From assembly GCF_004208415.1 (NCBI RefSeq), contig NZ_CP035758.1:3782001-3846000 (forward strand): a stretch of 64,000 nucleotides of DNA, read 5' to 3'. The notes below the pieces were generated by a model. That model ran no database searches. It was not told the DNA's origin and saw nothing but the letters and a program-made list of their open reading frames with translations. The first letter of the stretch is position 1. Every line of letters begins with the position of its first letter. The translations under genes and the position numbers were made by a program. This document shows positions 54,634 to 63,549 of this stretch, one piece after another. Source of the DNA: Ktedonosporobacter rubrisoli (GTDB taxonomy: Bacteria > Chloroflexota > Ktedonobacteria > Ktedonobacterales > Ktedonobacteraceae).

Positions 54634-54867
54634 ATGTTTGACGAGCAAATTCTGGTAGAGCCGGATGCCGCTATAGCGCCGGATACAGATAACGATCCTA
54701 CCAGGTGCTATGTCTGTGGAGAAAAAGCTACAGCAGTCTGTGGTCGCTGTAAGCTGGCGGTCTGTGAAGAGCACCAACAGAAAGAGCGGGAGCCGGTAAC
54801 AAAAATCAGTATGATCTTATGTGATGAGTGCGCCGATTATTACGATGGTCTTGTCAGGCCAGACTAG
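54634..54867 (+). CDS. Small zinc-finger protein (B-box-like Cys/His pattern)
   Basis: The 77-residue protein has an acidic N-terminus and a compact metal site: CYVC, CGRC, C followed by EEH, and CDEC towards the end, a B-box-like C2-C2-CH-C2 arrangement that could bind two zinc ions. I do not recognise a named family. The ATG at 54634 has AGGAGG just upstream. It is transcribed divergently from the second HspR-like gene off a shared inverted repeat that resembles the dnaK operator, so it is probably a heat-shock-controlled gene of unknown function. Confidence 0.75.
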   Translation: MFDEQILVEPDAAIAPDTDNDPTRCYVCGEKATAVCGRCKLAVCEEHQQKEREPVTKISMILCDECADYYDGLVRPD

Positions 54868-54924
54868 CTTCATGCAAAGGCTAATCATACAGATATAGTT
54901 TTCGCAACCGTTTAAGGCGTAGGC

Positions 54925-54974
54925 ATGGTTGGAGGGTCTGTGCTCTATCGTGTGTCGCACAGGCCCTTAACCAT
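54925..54974 (+). terminator. Hairpin after the zinc-finger gene
   Basis: Arms 54925-54943 and 54957-54974 pair over about 18 bases with small mismatches (outer ATGGTT with AACCAT, inner CTGTGC with GCACAG) and are followed by AAACTCTTTCTCTATTTTC. It lies about 57 bases after the stop and probably ends the transcript. Confidence 0.65.
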
Positions 54975-55515
54975 AAACTCTTTCTCTATTTTCTTGTATT
55001 TTCCACTTGCCAGCTTTACGATTTTTCATTATACTGTAGAAGAATAGCTCTTGAGGTAAATCTGTCTCAAAGCTCCCACTTTATCCTACATCGGGACAAA
55101 AGAAAGCTATGTTACACCAATTAGACAACGCGTGGCGCGTAGAAACATCTCAGAAAAACGGCTGATCGCTGCTTACAGTTTTTTGCGTCGTTTGTAAGCA
55201 GCGGGACTGACGCAACACCCTCTCTGGCCAGGTTTGGTAATCCTCTCCCAGGCCATAGGTTTAGTGTGCCTCCCGCTCTATCCTGATCCCTACAACCCAG
55301 GAGCGCCATACTATGCCTATGACAAATTATCTTCAGTTTCAACTCACTGCGTCAGTTTTCCGATGCAAGCCAGTACAACGCGTGTACAGACGCTTACAAA
55401 TCACCCCTTCATTTAACGTGCATTTTGTGGCCTTGCTTTACTATGCCAGGGCTGCAATGTTTGCGTTCACCTGCTAATAATTTCCAGTTACCGCATATAG
55501 AAAGGATCATGTTAT
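54975..55515. other. Intergenic region with an isolated perfect inverted repeat
   Basis: Frames of 60-73 codons on both strands have no features. A perfect 10-bp inverted repeat, GCTGCTTACA (55168-55177) and TGTAAGCAGC (55193-55202), with a 15-base T-rich loop stands alone about 310 bases upstream of the methyltransferase. It could be a regulatory site or a relic of a mobile element. Confidence 0.45.
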
Positions 55516-56370
55516 ATGCGCAAGGAACTTCATGAGGAAAATCGTCTCTCCTGGAACGAGGCCACAAAAGCTCACAACAGCCATAAAGGCGATCAGGCGG
55601 CTTTCTTTCGCCAGGGTGGAAGCACTCTTTTTGAGGAGGAAAAGCTTCTTCTCGGTGACGTCAAAGGCCGCTCGGTGCTGCATCTACAATGTAATGCTGG
55701 GCAAGATACACTGAGTATCGCCCAGTTAGGCGCCCATGTTACAGGTGTTGACATCAGCGATACGGCCATAGAATTTGCTCGCCGGCTCTCCGCTGAATCG
55801 GGCATCCCAGCCACCTTTCAGCGCATGGATGTCTATGATTGGTTCGTTGAGGCTAACAGGCAAAGTTTGAGGTTCGATGTTGTATTCTGTTCGTATGGGG
55901 CTATCTGTTGGCTCTCAGATCTCAAGGCCTGGGCTACAGGTATCGAAGCTTTGCTTAAGCCGGGTGGACGCTTCGTAATAGTTGATTTTCATCCGGTTGC
56001 GATGATGTTTGATGAGAAGCTCAAACGCGCTTATCCCTACTTTAGCAACGGAAATGCTCTAACCTGGGAGCAAGGCATTTCCGACTATGTAGCATTTAGC
56101 GAAATACGTTTGCCCGGCACAACCTACCTCGAAGGTGTCAAGGACTTCAAAAATCCTTACCATTCGCATGAATTTCAGTGGGGAACCGCTGAAATCATCA
56201 CAGCCCTTCTGGAGGCCAACCTTGCTTTAACCTCTTTCAAAGAGTATCCCTACGCTAGCCAGTTCAAGCCTTATGAGTCGATGCAGCGTATAGGCGATCG
56301 CTGGCTCCTGCCAGATAACGAGCCCAATATCCCGCTCATGTATTCTATTACGGCAGCAAAGCCCAGCTAG
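55516..56370 (+). CDS. Class I SAM-dependent methyltransferase
   Basis: The 284-residue protein has the SAM motif VLHLQCNAGQDTLSIAQLGA (about 54-73), the acidic VTGVDIS, the strand DVVFCSYGAICWL and a C-terminal GDRWLLP. It resembles small-molecule methyltransferases of the UbiE/Tam type. The substrate is unknown. It stands alone and is followed by a strong hairpin. Confidence 0.85.
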   Translation: MRKELHEENRLSWNEATKAHNSHKGDQAAFFRQGGSTLFEEEKLLLGDVKGRSVLHLQCNAGQDTLSIAQLGAHVTGVDISDTAIEFARRLSAESGIPATFQRMDVYDWFVEANRQSLRFDVVFCSYGAICWLSDLKAWATGIEALLKPGGRFVIVDFHPVAMMFDEKLKRAYPYFSNGNALTWEQGISDYVAFSEIRLPGTTYLEGVKDFKNPYHSHEFQWGTAEIITALLEANLALTSFKEYPYASQFKPYESMQRIGDRWLLPDNEPNIPLMYSITAAKPS

Positions 56371-56379
56371 CTCATCAAA

Positions 56380-56407
56380 GGAACAGGTCAGTTTGCTGAC
56401 CTGTTCC
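56380..56407 (+). terminator. Hairpin terminator of the methyltransferase gene
   Basis: A perfect 12-bp stem (56380-56391 and 56396-56407) with a TTTG loop lies ten bases past the stop. Only CTATTC follows, so the U-tract is weak. Confidence 0.65.
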
Positions 56408-56718
56408 CTATTCACTATCCCGCATACAAGATCAATCCATGTGGCACTATTCCATTTCGTCTACCCACCAGCTAAGAGGCTCGTCGGGATTATATATCGT
56501 TAGCATAACATCTGGGAAGTAACTCGCGTCAGTACAAGCCAAATGCCAGGCATATATTTCAAGAACGTTCAGTGTTTATCTTCTCATCGCTACAGATCTA
56601 TTTGGCTCGCTGCATATACTTTTCATTAGGAGGAGATTTTATAGTGGTAGCTACTCTTCGGGCATTTATGGCTATATGAAACTCTCCTTCCTCCTCTCTG
56701 GAAAGTAGAGAGGCTTTG
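56408..56718. other. Intergenic region upstream of the glycosidase-like gene
   Basis: No gene is supported. A ribosome-binding site (AGAGAGG) lies just before the ATG at 56719. The promoter is not obvious. Confidence 0.4.
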
Positions 56719-57897
56719 ATGAGCTTACCATGGTTGCTGGATTCAGCGTTGAATCGGCATAGGAAAGGTAGGGAAGTGGTGGTATACAACGATAATCCGT
56801 ACGGAGCCACTATAGGCGTGCAAGACTCCTCTCCAACGTTTTACCTCAAGCCGCAGGCCATCGAAGATATGCGCACTCTGGGCATGACATGGCTTCGCTT
56901 CCAAGTTCCCTGGTCTTCTATCGAAATCACACAAGGAGATTACAGCGATACCGGAGCTAATTGGAATATATGGGACGATGCTATCAGGCGTTGTAATGCC
57001 GCTGGGATCAACCTATGCCTGACGATCAGGCACGCTCCTGCGTTCTGGCTTACCCAATCCTGTTCCCAAGGAGCCACATTACCAGATCCACAAGGTACTG
57101 CCAATTTCGCCTCTGCTATCGCCCAAAGATATGATGGCAAGCATGGGCATGGCCAGATTCAGGCGCTGGAAATAGGCAACGAAGATTATGATCAAAACTT
57201 TAGTGGAAACGGGATGCAATGCAGAGATCCCAAATGGCTGGCCAACGTGATGCGCAACGTTTATCCGGCGCTTAAAAACAAGCGGTCCGACCTGCTCGTC
57301 ATTATGGGTGCAATCCTACAGCGCAACGCCAAACATATTCGCTACTTTATGGATGGAATGTGGGAACAGGCTGCAGGATACTTCGATATCGCCAACTTCC
57401 ACTTCTATACCTGCATACCCGGCAACGGTCACTTTGATCCTTCAGATGACTCGGTATCCAATGTACCCTCATTCCCCCATTATATCGATATTCTCCGCCA
57501 ATCGCATGCCGCCCATGGTCGGGCCAACTTTCCAACCTGGCTCACGGAGTTTGGCTTCGCCATCAATACAAATTACGGACGGCATTATCCAAAGTGCGTT
57601 ACCGATCAAAATACCCAATGGAACTACATTCACTACTGTCTTGATCAAGTTAGAGCAAGCGGCTTCATCCAAAAAGCCTTTCTCTATACGCTCAAATATG
57701 ATAGGACAACGCCAGAGCACGGTGCAGGCACCTCAGATGGCATGAGCATCTACCAGGGTATACCTGGTGATAACGGTTTCCAAACGGTAGCTTATCGCCA
57801 ACTTAAAGGCTATATCGCCAAGTTTTCCCAGTGGAGACTAGCCAATATTACCTTACCTTGCCCGCTACCGCTCAAGACAAGGGATAAGAGCCTGTAG
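56719..57897 (+). CDS. Clan-A glycoside hydrolase-like TIM-barrel protein
   Basis: The 392-residue protein has a (beta/alpha)8 glycosidase pattern of clan GH-A (GH5/GH39-like): MTWLRFQVPWSSIEITQGDY, LCLTIRHAPAFW, ALEIGNEDYDQNF with the predicted acid/base Glu after Asn, and WLTEFGFAIN with the predicted nucleophile Glu. Both catalytic Glu residues are therefore present. The substrate and GH family are not certain. There is no clear signal peptide, which is odd for a polysaccharidase. The ATG at 56719 is preferred over the TTG just before it because of the ribosome-binding site. Confidence 0.75.
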   Translation: MSLPWLLDSALNRHRKGREVVVYNDNPYGATIGVQDSSPTFYLKPQAIEDMRTLGMTWLRFQVPWSSIEITQGDYSDTGANWNIWDDAIRRCNAAGINLCLTIRHAPAFWLTQSCSQGATLPDPQGTANFASAIAQRYDGKHGHGQIQALEIGNEDYDQNFSGNGMQCRDPKWLANVMRNVYPALKNKRSDLLVIMGAILQRNAKHIRYFMDGMWEQAAGYFDIANFHFYTCIPGNGHFDPSDDSVSNVPSFPHYIDILRQSHAAHGRANFPTWLTEFGFAINTNYGRHYPKCVTDQNTQWNYIHYCLDQVRASGFIQKAFLYTLKYDRTTPEHGAGTSDGMSIYQGIPGDNGFQTVAYRQLKGYIAKFSQWRLANITLPCPLPLKTRDKSL

Positions 57898-57976
57898 AGC
57901 TACCATCGCCTGCCGCGCGACAAGATATTGAGGCTCAGGAATGTTCTTTGCCTAACCGTTTTCCTTGACGTGCTGG

Positions 57977-58804
57977 CTATACATATGTACAGCAGGCACG
58001 TTCTACAAAGGCCACAAGGGCCTTATCTGGTCCGAACAAGCCCCGAAAACGTGGGAAAGAGTTCACATCCACGATGACAGGTCCTTGCGGCGTGTTTATG
58101 AAATCAACTACATAGACCTGCAAGCCAAATATACGACCTGCCTCCAGAGCCAGACTTTTGCACTTTTCGTCTATCTCGTCAGGCATCAGTTGAAACTCAT
58201 CTGGCATCCCCTCGTTTATAGGACTCCGGCGCTTAGCAGCAAATATCTGCTCCCCTATGACCCATAGTTTGGTATCCCAGCCATCGTTAGGCAAGCATTC
58301 CTGCAGCACAACCGGCTTCTTCCCCCAATACATGGCCAGACAGCGCAGCTGTGCAGCATCATTTACTTTATCTACCATTGTCCCTTCATACGCATACCGG
58401 GCCTTCACCACAAGTGGAAATGGCAGTGTTGTAAGTAAATCTTCATGAATATCGCGCGCCAGGCTATCCAGATACCAGGTGCGTGGATAAGGCAATCCGG
58501 CATTCAGCAGAGTTGTGGACATTACATTGCGATCTTGACACGCCCTGGTCGCCTGCCAGCTATTCACTACATGCGCACCCCGCTCTTCTAACTGGCGCGC
58601 AGCTTCCAGGCCAACCGGAGAATGACTTTTTAAAAGATAGAGATCAGCCAGCGGTCCTTCTATTAATGCTGAGCTGTAAGCCTCGGCCAGAGATGTCATA
58701 TACGCGATATCAATTTTATGCGTCTTCTCTAGTAAGCGCATCACATCTTTCATCATAGGGGAGGAAACTTTTGCCATATCATCAGTAATAATACAAATAT
58801 TCAT
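57977..58804 (-). CDS. ATP-grasp ligase, RimK-like
   Basis: The 275-residue protein has an ATP-grasp fold: an N-terminal Rossmann-like domain (MNICIITDDMAKVSSPMMKD), FPLVVKARYAYEGTMV with the ATP-binding Lys, and the C-terminal metal/ATP site VIVDVNSFPRFRG. RimK/LysX-type ligases join an amino acid to a carboxylate through an acyl phosphate. The substrate is unknown. It stands alone on its strand, convergent with the glycosidase-like gene. Confidence 0.8.
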   Translation of the reverse strand: MNICIITDDMAKVSSPMMKDVMRLLEKTHKIDIAYMTSLAEAYSSALIEGPLADLYLLKSHSPVGLEAARQLEERGAHVVNSWQATRACQDRNVMSTTLLNAGLPYPRTWYLDSLARDIHEDLLTTLPFPLVVKARYAYEGTMVDKVNDAAQLRCLAMYWGKKPVVLQECLPNDGWDTKLWVIGEQIFAAKRRSPINEGMPDEFQLMPDEIDEKCKSLALEAGRIFGLQVYVVDFINTPQGPVIVDVNSFPRFRGLFGPDKALVAFVERACCTYV

Positions 58805-59160
58805 GGGTGCTCCTTAGGAAAGAAAAGCATAAGCAAGAACAAATAACATAAGTTCATAGGAGAGATGCTACGCCATTACTGGAAGTAACATCTCAAGACA
58901 TAGAAGCAAAAGATATGTCCTATTAAAGAGTCTACCAGTGCCGCTGCTCCTCAGGAACCGCAAATATATGGAACAAGAAGGAGGTAAAAATACTGATTCA
59001 TCGTGCCAAATTACCGATCAGTATATAGAAGAAAATGCCTAAGCTAACCGGTAGCAGCTAAGATCTACAATTCTTTACACTTGTACTCTACCTATATTAT
59101 TGCTACAGATTACGCACACTGATGCAACAGTCAAAATTGTATTAGAAAGCGAGAGAAGCC
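58805..59160. other. Divergent intergenic region
   Basis: It should hold the promoters of the leftward ATP-grasp gene and the rightward phospholipase-D-like gene. An AT-rich patch at 59070-59100 (TTTACA, then TATATTATTG) is suggestive but the spacing is not convincing. No gene is supported. Confidence 0.4.
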
Positions 59161-60429
59161 ATGTCCCAGGCTCAGCGATTATTAGCAAAAACTGCTAGTC
59201 TCAGGCCGCGTTGGAGACGCATGCTCTGGAGAACTGGTTGTCTCATATTCTTACTCCAATGTCTGGTTGCCATGCTCTTGCTCATTATCGCCTCGCTAGG
59301 CAGACGGCACAAACACGATACGCGCTTTCCCTACCGCTCTCTTGAAGAAATCCAGGTTGGCGCAAACAGGCTGCAGCTCTATGCCTACGGGGAAGATCTC
59401 TACAAGGCTATGTTTGAGGCTATTGACAATGCAAGCGACTATATCTATCTCGAATCTTATATCTGGAAGGGCGATGAGCTTGGCAAGGAATTTCAGCGTC
59501 GCTTAGCCCAAAAAGCTGCAGAGGGTGTAAAGGTATATGTCATATTTGACAGGTTTGGCAATCTTGTGGTACCTCGCACCTTTAAATCAGGCTTTGACCC
59601 AGCTATCCATGTTCTGGAATACCGCGCCATCCGGCGCCCCTGGCAAATATTTGATCTACGCCACTATGCTCTCGATCATCGCAAACTTCTTGTTGTCGAT
59701 GACACTATAAGTTTCATAGGCGGCTATAATATTGGCGAACTTTATGCGAAAGAATGGCGCGATACGCATTTGCGCCTGCGTGGAGCAATCGCCACTGAGT
59801 TCTCTCAATCGTTTATCGACTTCTGGAATCGTTTCTGTCCTGAAAAGGAGCAGATCAGAGAGTACCATCGCCGCCACTTTAACCCGCGCATTCGCCTTAG
59901 CCAGAATGAGGCTATGCGTCTAACGTTCCCTATCCGGGATATGTATATCGTCGCCATCGATAAAGCCGCTGAAAGCATCTTACTCACTACAGCTTACTTT
60001 ATACCTGATCACATCCTGCTGGACGCCCTCAAGAATGCAGCAAGGCGCGGCGTAGATGTCCGCATACTTGTCCCCTGGAATTCAAATCATATTTTAGCTG
60101 ATTGGATCTCTCGCAGTTACTTTGCTGGGTGTCTACAAGCTGGCATTCACATCCTTGGTTATCGCCACACAATGCTCCATGCGAAAACGTGCACCATCGA
60201 TGAGCAGTGGTCAACGGTAGGCACCGCGAACTTAGATCGTCTGAGCTTGCTAGGAAACTATGAAATCAATGTTGAGATTTATAGTAAAGACTTCGCTCAG
60301 CAAATGCAAGCCCTCTTCGCCTGCGATAGTAGCGAGGTATTTGAACTGAATGCCGAGGATTGGCAAAGGCGAGCATGGTATATCAAGCTTAGCGAGCATC
60401 TACTTTCTCCCTGGCGCTTTATGATGTAG
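59161..60429 (+). CDS. Phospholipase D / cardiolipin synthase-like protein
   Basis: The 422-residue protein has an N-terminal membrane helix (about 26-46) and two HKD motifs, the first H173-R-K175 with D180 (DHRKLLVVDD) and the second H340-A-K342 with D347 (LHAKTCTIDE), each followed by the expected Gly/Asn or Asn residues (GGYNIG, GTANLDRLSL). Both half-sites are intact, so it should be catalytically active. Cardiolipin synthases of this type join two phosphatidylglycerols, or use phosphatidylethanolamine, at the membrane. The gene stands alone. Confidence 0.9.
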   Translation: MSQAQRLLAKTASLRPRWRRMLWRTGCLIFLLQCLVAMLLLIIASLGRRHKHDTRFPYRSLEEIQVGANRLQLYAYGEDLYKAMFEAIDNASDYIYLESYIWKGDELGKEFQRRLAQKAAEGVKVYVIFDRFGNLVVPRTFKSGFDPAIHVLEYRAIRRPWQIFDLRHYALDHRKLLVVDDTISFIGGYNIGELYAKEWRDTHLRLRGAIATEFSQSFIDFWNRFCPEKEQIREYHRRHFNPRIRLSQNEAMRLTFPIRDMYIVAIDKAAESILLTTAYFIPDHILLDALKNAARRGVDVRILVPWNSNHILADWISRSYFAGCLQAGIHILGYRHTMLHAKTCTIDEQWSTVGTANLDRLSLLGNYEINVEIYSKDFAQQMQALFACDSSEVFELNAEDWQRRAWYIKLSEHLLSPWRFMM

Positions 60430-60486
60430 CCTGAAGTGCTAAAGATAGCTGTCACGATTCTATACATATCACTTTCTACAATACCC

Positions 60487-61266
60487 CTACCTGCTCAGGC
60501 TATACCTATGAATAAGCGCATTTGCTATCACTATGGCGATGGCCACAACAGGCAGCCATACCACGATAACCAGCGAGTGTACGCCAAGAACGCCGGTAGC
60601 TATCGCGCTCAGAGCATAAACAATCCAGACCGCGGCCTGAATGCCAAGAACGCGCAAAGAGTGCTGAACATACGGCTCCGGTGCCCTGGTTATACCTCTT
60701 CTCCCTACAGCAAACCAGCCAGGATGCGTAACATGCAACCAGTTCACAAGTCCGGTTACCAGGGTGGTCAGCGTCCCAGTGATATAAGTGGTCGCGACTC
60801 CTGAGATCCTCAAACGATGTATAGTGACACTTTGTATGCCCATCGCTAATCCAGAGAGCAAAATCAGTGCATAAGTAATTACAGGGATTGCCTCCGCGCC
60901 AATGAAGTACCACATTACGGCAAAAGCTGCAAGGATAACGCCTTCTAGCAGCATTGAGCCGGTCATTGGTCCATTCCAAAGCGTGTGTTCTTGATCTCTC
61001 TCGGTAATAATCGCTCCAACCAACGCGCCAAGAACAAAACCGATCAAGGCCATAAACGAACGAATCTCGGCCGGCGCCTGTCCTCGCCCAAGAGCTAATC
61101 CGAGCAGGACAGTATTGCCGGTCATATTCGCCGTAAAGACATGGCCGAGCCCCAGATAGCTGATACTATCTGTACTACCAGCAACTACTGAAAATAAAAG
61201 GATCGTACCATCTCGCCCAATGGAGGGAAAAATGATTTTTGAGCCCGGCTGCTGCTCAGCTGACAA
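60487..61266 (-). CDS. YoaK/DUF1275-family membrane protein
   Basis: The 259-residue protein has about six or seven hydrophobic helices and the DUF1275 pattern DSISYLGLGHVFTANMTGNTV near the N-terminus and GIQSVTIHRLRISGVATTYI, then TGTLTTLV in the middle. The function of the family is not known. The start is a TTG (61264-61266) with AAGGAG six bases upstream; an overlapping ATG in another frame is not used. It is convergent with the phospholipase-D-like gene. Confidence 0.85.
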   Translation of the reverse strand: MSAEQQPGSKIIFPSIGRDGTILLFSVVAGSTDSISYLGLGHVFTANMTGNTVLLGLALGRGQAPAEIRSFMALIGFVLGALVGAIITERDQEHTLWNGPMTGSMLLEGVILAAFAVMWYFIGAEAIPVITYALILLSGLAMGIQSVTIHRLRISGVATTYITGTLTTLVTGLVNWLHVTHPGWFAVGRRGITRAPEPYVQHSLRVLGIQAAVWIVYALSAIATGVLGVHSLVIVVWLPVVAIAIVIANALIHRYSLSR

Positions 61267-61719
61267 CTCATGCTCCTTATCTATCAGGAAAAGTTATCCT
61301 TTTCCCCGCTCTGGCAACGATTCACTCTGCTCTTCTACAGTCTACACCAAGGCCAGACTACCTATATCTCATACTATAGGGAGTCTGCCACTTTGCATCA
61401 AACTCATGTGGTTTCGTTGGTTGGCCACTGATCTCTTAACTTGTGAGTTTTCCAATTCTCCCAAACGGGACGGTGAAGGGCTACATCGCAAGCAAGCGAG
61501 CATGCAAAAGCTTTTTTCAATTTGTCGTGCCAGATGTCGTTAAAGGTATCCAAGCCACGGCAGCCAGAAACCATCAAGTAGGGAAAGTTTCTTCAGCCGT
61601 GATGCAAGGTTTTTATGAAATAAGATACTCACAGTAAAAACTTACATATCTCTGGCATTGACAATAGCTGCTCCCATAGCTATACTCTCAAAAAGGATAC
61701 AGACAGCGTTTTTTCACGA
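61267..61719. other. Intergenic region upstream of the cobalamin riboswitch
   Basis: No gene is supported; frames of up to 107 codons lack features. The promoter of the riboswitch transcript should be in the last 100 bases. Confidence 0.4.
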
Positions 61720-61925
61720 GGGGGCTCGCAAAACAGGCGAGCATAATAGGGAAGGCGGTGCAAATCCGCCGCAGTCGCGCTACTGTAACTGGTAAGTCAT
61801 TCATCCTCTAGAATAGCCTCTATGCTATGGTCACTATTCTTAAGGCAAAAGAAAAGGATGGGAAGGCCCGATGAATGGCGTTTGTAACCAGAAGCCAGGA
61901 GACCGACCTCGTGCAACATGCTTAC
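61720..61925 (+). promoter_or_regulatory. Cobalamin (B12) riboswitch
   Basis: The RNA has the conserved cobalamin core: GGGAAGGCGGTGCAAATCC (61749-61767), then GCCGCAGTCGCGCTACTGTA (61768-61787), and later the B12 box AGCCAGGAGACC (61893-61904). Between them lies a peripheral arm closed by CATTCATC (61798-61805) and GATGAATG (61870-61877), which itself contains a perfect 7-bp hairpin (61810-61816 and 61834-61840). Binding of adenosylcobalamin or another cobalamin should switch off the downstream cobalamin genes, which start at 62105. The mechanism, transcription stop or translation block, is not clear. Confidence 0.92.
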
Positions 61926-62104
61926 ACTCCTTCGCGTCAAAGGGGTGGGCTCAAGAGCATCAAGGCATTTTCTTGTCTTTCTGCCTCCAGGTCCTCCCCA
62001 CACGTGCAAAGTAGTTAACGTATCTCTCTTTAGACAACCGCTAACCATTGAGAGGCTATATCTATAGTCTCTATCTCGGCTCTCATAGAGCAGGAGACAC
62101 AGCC

Positions 62105-63532
62105 ATGTCACTGCCAAGGATCGTTATTGCAGGCCCGGCCAGCGGAGTTGGCAAAACAACAATTGCCTCAGCATTTATCGCCGATCTCCTATCTCAAGGT
62201 CTTAAAGTTCAGCCCTTTAAGGTCGGCCCCGATTACATTGATCCAGCCCATCTCGCTACTACAGCAGCACAGGCTTGCTATAATCTTGATACCTGGATGA
62301 TGCCTCCCGCACGCATGCTCAGCATATTTCAGCGCCATGCTTCCAGGGCAGACATTGCCGTTATCGAAGGAGTGATGGGCCTCTACGATGGGGCACGCAG
62401 TACTGATGAGCAGGGAAGCACTGCCGAGATCGCCAAACTTTTACGCGCTCCCGTTATCCTGGTCATCGATGCAGGAGCTATGGCCCGTAGCGCTGCCGCC
62501 CTCGTTCTCGGCTTCCAGAAGCTTGATCCTGGCGTTCATCTGATTGGGGTTATTGCTAATCGCGTCGGCGGGGCTGGCCATGCTCGCCTGTTACAAGAAG
62601 CCATAGAGGCTGAAACTGGCATTCCGCTGCTAGGCTATCTTAGCCGCGCTCGTGCCCCATTTATTCCTGAAAGGCATCTTGGGCTTATCCCGGCAGCTGA
62701 ACACAGCCTTAGCTCCGCACAACTGGCAGCGCTGACCGAACAATTTCGGCAGACTTGCGATAGCCAGCGCATCCTACAGCTTGCGCTCAAGGCCCCGGAG
62801 CTGCTTCAGCCAGAAGAAAATGCAGCTGAGGGAATCGAGGCTTTATCAGGGCCTCCGATACGCATCGCCCTGGCCCAGGATGAGGCCTTCAATTTTTATT
62901 ATCCCGATACGCTCGACCTACTTCGCGACAACGGGGCCGAACTTATTCCCTTCAGCCCGCTTCATGACCAAGAACTTCCAGAGGGAATTGCCGGCATATA
63001 TATCGGAGGCGGTTTCCCTGAAGTACATGCCAGAGCGCTAGCCGCCAACATCAGGCTTCGCACAGCCCTGGCTTCCCTGCTCGCGCACAACATTCCCTGC
63101 TACGCCGAATGCGGAGGTCTCATGTATCTCTGCCAATCTATTCATACCGCCTCGGGAGAGGTATTCCCGATGGTAGGAGCGCTGGATAGACAAAGCCTCA
63201 TGAGCCAGACAACAGGAAAACTTACCCTTGGCTATCGTGAGGCCCGCGCTCTCCGTGATACCTTGCTCATGCGTAAAGGAGAAGTGATCAGGGGGCATGA
63301 ATTTCATTATTCCGTCCTGGAACGATCGGCTACTCAGGAAGAGGCGGCCTACACATTTACCGGGCACGAGCAGGTAGAGGGATTTGCGCGCGGCAATCTC
63401 CTGGCAAGCTATGTGCATCTTTCGTTTAGTAGCTTTCCTTATGCCGCCCAACGCTTTGTCACAGCAGCGCGGAGCTGGCTTGCCAGCAATTTCTCGCCCC
63501 CATTACCCGCTAACGATCAAACCCATCGATAA
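62105..63532 (+). CDS. cbiA: Cobyrinic acid a,c-diamide synthase
   Basis: The 475-residue protein has an N-terminal dethiobiotin-synthetase-like P-loop domain (GPASGVGKTT at about 10-19) and a C-terminal class I glutamine amidotransferase domain with the catalytic Cys in YAECGGLMYL and GGGFPEVHA. It amidates the a and c carboxylates of (hydrogeno)cobyrinic acid using glutamine and ATP. Whether it is the anaerobic (CbiA) or aerobic (CobB) form is not settled by the sequence alone. The ATG at 62105 has AGGAGA upstream; the frame is open 19 codons further. It lies directly under the cobalamin riboswitch and 17 bases before cobO. Confidence 0.9.
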   Translation: MSLPRIVIAGPASGVGKTTIASAFIADLLSQGLKVQPFKVGPDYIDPAHLATTAAQACYNLDTWMMPPARMLSIFQRHASRADIAVIEGVMGLYDGARSTDEQGSTAEIAKLLRAPVILVIDAGAMARSAAALVLGFQKLDPGVHLIGVIANRVGGAGHARLLQEAIEAETGIPLLGYLSRARAPFIPERHLGLIPAAEHSLSSAQLAALTEQFRQTCDSQRILQLALKAPELLQPEENAAEGIEALSGPPIRIALAQDEAFNFYYPDTLDLLRDNGAELIPFSPLHDQELPEGIAGIYIGGGFPEVHARALAANIRLRTALASLLAHNIPCYAECGGLMYLCQSIHTASGEVFPMVGALDRQSLMSQTTGKLTLGYREARALRDTLLMRKGEVIRGHEFHYSVLERSATQEEAAYTFTGHEQVEGFARGNLLASYVHLSFSSFPYAAQRFVTAARSWLASNFSPPLPANDQTHR

Positions 63533-63549
63533 GCAGAAAGGATTTAACA

